Assembly: GCA_019054805.1 (NCBI GenBank)
Contig: JAHQIY010000008.1
Coordinates: 4,635,501-4,699,500, forward strand
Length of the DNA: 64,000 bases
DNA from: Brachionus manjavacas
Lineage: Eukaryota > Rotifera > Eurotatoria > Ploima > Brachionidae
Direction: 5' to 3'
The notes under the pieces were generated by a model. It did not search any database. It saw nothing but the letters and a program-made list of their open reading frames with translations, and was not told the origin of the DNA. Of this stretch, positions 59,876-64,000 are shown one piece after another (positions within the stretch are counted from its first letter, which is position 1; each line of letters opens with the position of its first letter). The position numbers were made by a program, and so were the translations under genes.

Positions 59876-60331
59876 TATTATTAAGATAGGGAAGCACGGC
59901 TTTGCGAGTAACGAGGCGTTAACTTTCAGCTTTAATGTTATGTTTTATTTGCATGTTTATTATAATATATTAGTTTCGGAAATGAAAAAAATAACATTTA
60001 ATTTATCAATTAATATGTATAGTCTTTTGACGTTTTACGTCAAGAATTATTTAAAAAAAGTCCAGTATTGGATTTTTATTCGCGTACACATCTGCTTAAC
60101 TACGCTCGTTCCTCGCAAATTATTTATTAGTTTAAAGCCCCATAGGCAAAATTACAAAAAATTACATTAAATTCGAGATAAATTTAAAAAAAAAAAGAAA
60201 ATTGCACCAGTGTTACTATGTAAAAAAGTTTACTCTCAAAAGATCATTTAAAATTTTATAAAAATAAAAGTAATAATAAAAGTCAATTTTAGTTCCATAT
60301 TGATTTTTATTTGCGAGCACACAAACTTAAC

Positions 60332-60634
60332 CTAGTCAACCAAGCCACGATTTTTATCTAAAAATATATGATCAATTATGACTATTGAAGTCTTTGTGCT
60401 ATATTCCATCGGATCAAAGTGTATCTTTTTCTCGAGGTTCTTGAGCTGTTTGCAATATGAGGTATTTTTTTGTTCAAAAGTCGAGTAATCTGAATGTAAA
60501 AATAGGAGTAACTCCCAACAGATTTTACTATTTTTAAGCTGTTTCATAAAAAATATCTTGTGTTTCATATAAAGTTGTTCTACCGTTTCAAGACGTAGAG
60601 TCTCTAACATCGGTCTGAACCTGGCATATTTCAA
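60332..60634 (-). other. Unassigned 100-codon open frame
   Basis: Begins near KYARFRPMLETLRLETVEQL and ends FLDKNRGLVD. Composition is more protein-like than most frames here, and the frame may extend upstream as YQTILDYYLKYA. No family is recognised; the setting suggests a transposon fragment. Confidence 0.25.
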
Positions 60635-60710
60635 GTAATAGTCAAGTATAGTTTGATATTGTTAGGCTTTCTCAGAAAAATTCGAAAAGAAAAATTCGGA
60701 AAAACAAAAA

Positions 60711-60895
60711 ATTAACCTAGAATTTTTTTTAAATTTACCTAGCATCTTTTGTTTTTTAGCTTGAAAAACAAATAAAAAATACCTAGCAAAAAATACTTTT
60801 TTATTTAGTTTTTTATCTACCTAGCAAATTAAATTTTTTACTTAGGGAATTTTTTTATTAACCTAGCATTTTGAGTTTTTTAACTAGCGTAATTA
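60711..60895. repeat. Degenerate repeat with ACCTAGCA motif
   Basis: ACCTAG(C/A)A occurs at about 60715, 60738, 60781, 60830 and 60861, separated by 20-50 bases of A/T runs. It looks like an eroded tandem array. Confidence 0.6.
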
Positions 60896-60999
60896 ATTTA
60901 AGCCTATTAGAAATATATGAAAAGAATTATCATTTTTTTAACTTTGTGTAATAGTTCTACTCATTTTCATCATTTTCTTCATTTTTGTCATTTTATTTA

Positions 61000-62246
61000 A
61001 GGTGCCCCAAGTCATAAACACTAGTTAGCTAGGATTATCAAAAATTCACCCCAAAAACTTTTTTTAGGTTAATTATGACGCAGAATTCGATTTTATTAGT
61101 GAAAAAGTTGGATTCTTATATCTTATACCCGAGTTTCAAGGGGGGGGTTCAAAAAAACGTTTTGTTTCATAAAATGTGAAGCATATAGAAATCTACTTTT
61201 TTTTTTTTTTTTTATGAAAATTTACCCTAAATTTACTCGGATTAGTCGTTTTTTATCATCCATTAGTTTATTTTCCCTTTTTTTTTGGCGATTTTTAGAA
61301 AAAATGTTTTTTTTTTAAATTTATGCCTTTAAATTTTATTTCGTATATAAGACTTTTTTCAATTAGGGTGATTTTGGGCTTAAATTAAAGCTAATTTATT
61401 AAGAAATAGGAATAGATGGGCTTTTTGGATAATATTGTCTATTTAGTAAAATATAAGCATTTAAAGATACCTATGTAATAAATATAAAGTTTTTAGATAG
61501 ATAGGAAATTTATTGTTCTGAATATATTAATGTATTAAAATCTTTGCTTTTTTTATGAGAAATAACTTTACTACTCGATTTTGCTCCAAATAGCTTTTCT
61601 AAGACATTTTGATAGCTTGCACCACTTTGAAATATTTCCAAAGCTCTCCAGAATCTATTCCATAGCTTAATATTCAAATCTATATTTTTATATTCATTTA
61701 TGGCCTCTAAAATTAAGTCTAAGAACTTGTTGAAATCTTGATCATTTTTTTTTAATATTTTACTGATTTTAAATCTAAATAGAATGCTTTTAAGACAAGA
61801 TATCAACAAACCCCATCTATTTCTATAGAGGAGACTTAGTTCTCTTAAATAAAAAAAAATTATCTATTTTGAAATAATTTTACGGGAGAAATAAAACGCC
61901 AAAAATGCTAAATCATCGAATTTTTTCAAAACTTTGCGTTTAAATTGTTAGGGATTTTTATTGAATGGGTGAAAAAAAATAAACAAGATTAGAAAGTACA
62001 TTTCCTCTACTATCTGAAGAAAACAAAATTGAGTCTCCAAGTCAGTTTAATTTTTCGAAAAAATCAGTTCAAACTTATGCACTAAATTTGTATTTTTATT
62101 TCATGCAATTCGGCAAAAATAAGATGACATATGAAAAAAATGATTTCAGATTCGAGTTCTACGCACAAAATTACATTAGATTTCAAATTTTTGGAAAAGC
62201 TAAAAATTTTAAATCCAAAACTAGTGTTTATGACTTGGGGCACCTT
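61000..62246. mobile_element. 1.25 kb transposon with perfect ~27 bp terminal repeats
   Basis: The left end AAGGTGCCCCAAGTCATAAA continues to CACTAGTT (to 61027). It is matched by the inverted right end AACTAGTG...ACTTGGGGCACCTT (62219-62246). TA flanks are possible on both sides if the element starts at AGGTG. Inside, a minus-strand frame (61510-61809) reads LKSILFRFKISKILKK and LWNRFWRALEIFQSGASYQN, family unknown. No recognisable transposase is seen. The AGGTGCCCC ends are unlike the other elements in the window. Confidence 0.8.
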
Positions 62247-62439
62247 AGTTTGTCTTATACTGTTCTATTATTTTATCCTTTTTAATGCTCTTCGCTACGC
62301 TAAGTGATAAAGTAATCTCAACGGATGTTGATCTTCTATCAGCAATACTGATGAGGACATTGTACTTTTTTTCAAATGAGATTGTTGTGTGTTTAAGAGG
62401 CATTGATTATCATTCAATAAATTTTTAAAGTTAATAAAT

Positions 62440-63240
62440 CTCATTAAAAAAAATTGAAAACAATGTTAAACATTGGACTTTTGGTACAGAATAATATTTT
62501 TTGAGCATCATGGACTTTTATCTAAATTAAACAAAATCAGACTAACTCTCTATCTAATAAACTGGATCAATTACTTTTTATCAGGTCGAAAATTTAAAGT
62601 AAAATATCAAGAGGTCTTCTCACAAAATTATCACATCAAATCGGGTGATCCACGAGGATACATCTTATTACAAAAACTCTTCTCAATCTACTTCTTTGAC
62701 CTTAGTGAAAAGTTGAAAGAAAATCACGTTATTTATGCTGACGAACATTGTTTTTATGTGGAAACAAATATTGAAAGACTAAAACCAATCATACAGGACG
62801 AAATAAATAAAATGTACATGTTCTGCGAGGAATTGTGCTTTAAACTTAACTCAAGAAGAACCACCTACACAATTTTCACACCTTCTGAAAAAAGATTATC
62901 AAACGAGCGACTGTACTAAAAAGATATAACTCTAAATAACCACAGAATAGCTCTTGATTCACATCCAAAACTTCTTGGTTGACCCAAAATTAAGATTAAT
63001 GATACACATTGAATACATTAGTGACAAAGTCACTAACCGACAAAATGCTATAAAAGCCTTGAAAGGATAGCTCTGGTAATCAAACTCACAATTATAATTG
63101 AACTATTATAAAAAGCATGCATACAATCCATTTTCATGTTGTATACAATTAGATAAAAACATAACACCAAAACTTTTCTTATAGATCTTATTTTGTTTAT
63201 TTCTACTTTTATATTTTTAGTCTTTAAAAACAAAAACTTT
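62440..63240 (+). mobile_element. LINE reverse-transcriptase remnant
   Basis: The frame 62473-62919 reads YLINWINYFLSGRKFKVKYQ, then KSGDPRGYILLQKLFSIYFF (decayed GVPQGSVLxPLLF) and HVIYADEHCF, the catalytic box with YADD changed to YADE. LCFKLNSRRTTYTIFTPSEK and, after stops, ALDSHPKLLG follow the LINE thumb pattern. It is inactive. Confidence 0.75.
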
Positions 63241-63679
63241 TTATTTTAAAAATCTAGTAACCGGAAGGCAAAAGAGCTAAGCTCAAGCCTTTTAAAATCA
63301 TTAAATAAACTATTGAAACTTCTGAAACATTTTCAAATACAGTCATATTCCAATTATTACATCCAAGAACGCACTTGAAAAAATATCTTCGATGTAATTC
63401 ATTTGAAATTGTTTGATTTATATAAATTGTTTTATTTAATTATGTTCTAAATAGAAAGTAAGTGTTAGTACCCATAAAGGTACTAACAAATTAGTAATAA
63501 GAGAAAATATGTTTTAAATAGAAAAGCTTTTATGTTTAAATTTTCATTTGCGATTGTTGTAGCTTAATAAAAATACAAACTGACTAAATATACCTAAATG
63601 AAAATATTGCCGTGTGCAACACTGGGAACGGCCTTTAGTTGTTTAAAACAAATTCTCACGAACTAACAAAGTGTTAGTC

Positions 63680-63977
63680 TTGTGACGAAATTTCACTTGA
63701 CTGTCTACAAATTCTGCAAAACAAAACTCTTAGCCTTTGCCTTAACTCTGACTACATGGACCATACTGCACTTATTTACTCACTAGCAAAAATCGAAATG
63801 ATCAAGCCACTGCTTATAGATTTGACTCACAGATTCAGCGACAAAATCACTCTCAATGCAGAAAACAACCAAATAATAAACGAAAGAATTGACCAAAATC
63901 AAATCAACAGAAACTACAAATTAAAGCAGCACAAAAAAACGAAGAACAACTTGCTTGGATTCTCATACTTCTACTGA
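63680..63977 (+). mobile_element. LINE C-terminal fragment
   Basis: An open frame with DHTALIYSLAKIEMIKPLLI and LTHRFSDKITLNAENNQI resembles the C-terminal domain of ORF2 in Jockey-like LINEs. It probably belongs to the RT remnant just upstream, separated by a damaged stretch. It ends in TGA at 63975-63977. Confidence 0.5.
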
Positions 63978-64000
63978 ATCTTAATAGAATACCTATCTTT

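Noticed and set aside
1-64000. Operon-like co-transcription or a defence-type multi-gene system
   Set aside because: The genes have individual introns, mixed strands and unrelated housekeeping roles; no spliced-leader signal or functional clustering could be shown.

Overview
This 64 kb window is very AT-rich animal nuclear DNA, by eye about three quarters A+T. The genes are split by mostly 50-150 bp GT-AG introns, and they sit among decayed transposons. The gene set (RACGAP1 with a C1 domain, a SNX13-type sorting nexin, selenoprotein I / ethanolamine phosphotransferase, IQCC, nocturnin, UEV/MMS2, UROD, a U3 snoRNA, tRNA-Arg) is metazoan. The composition, short introns and CR1/Jockey-like LINEs would suit a small spiralian such as a monogonont rotifer. 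That placement is inference.

Layout: 0-11 kb holds the minus-strand SNX13-like gene, lying between two inverted copies of one dead LINE. At 11.4-12.2 kb is a hAT-like non-autonomous element with a nearly intact 8-bp target duplication and a second MITE nested in it. A U3 snoRNA (+) at 13.1 kb and a tRNA-Arg(TCT) (-) at 13.9 kb are separated by LINE debris; another LINE RT fragment follows. UBE2V (+) and a small secreted-protein gene (-) converge at 16.2-17.3 kb. The stretch 17.4-23.3 kb is a near-gene desert. An unrecognised two-exon gene lies at 23.4-24.1 kb and nocturnin (-) at 26.2-27.1 kb. The interval 29.9-36.5 kb is a compact minus-strand run: a 57-aa membrane microprotein, IQCC, UROD and a C19orf44-like gene. 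SELENOI (-) spans 41.1-42.8 kb and RACGAP1 (+) spans 50.7-56.8 kb, with a 3.8 kb intron full of mobile DNA. From 57 kb to the end the window is almost entirely transposon remains.

The genes are housekeeping functions with no evident shared pathway: cytokinesis (RACGAP1), endosomal or lipid-contact sorting (SNX13), phosphatidylethanolamine synthesis (SELENOI), haem synthesis (UROD), K63-ubiquitin signalling (UBE2V), NADP(H) turnover (nocturnin), and rRNA processing (U3). The points most worth checking are: a possible selenocysteine UGA at the SELENOI C-terminus, followed by CUA-UAA; a one-base frameshift in otherwise intact UROD; identical stop codons shared by separate LINE copies; a 1.25 kb element with 27-28 bp terminal repeats beginning AAGGTGCCCC; and several TA-flanked inverted-repeat elements. 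I did not find a clearly new multi-gene system. All splice models are read by eye from conserved frame and GT-AG signals.
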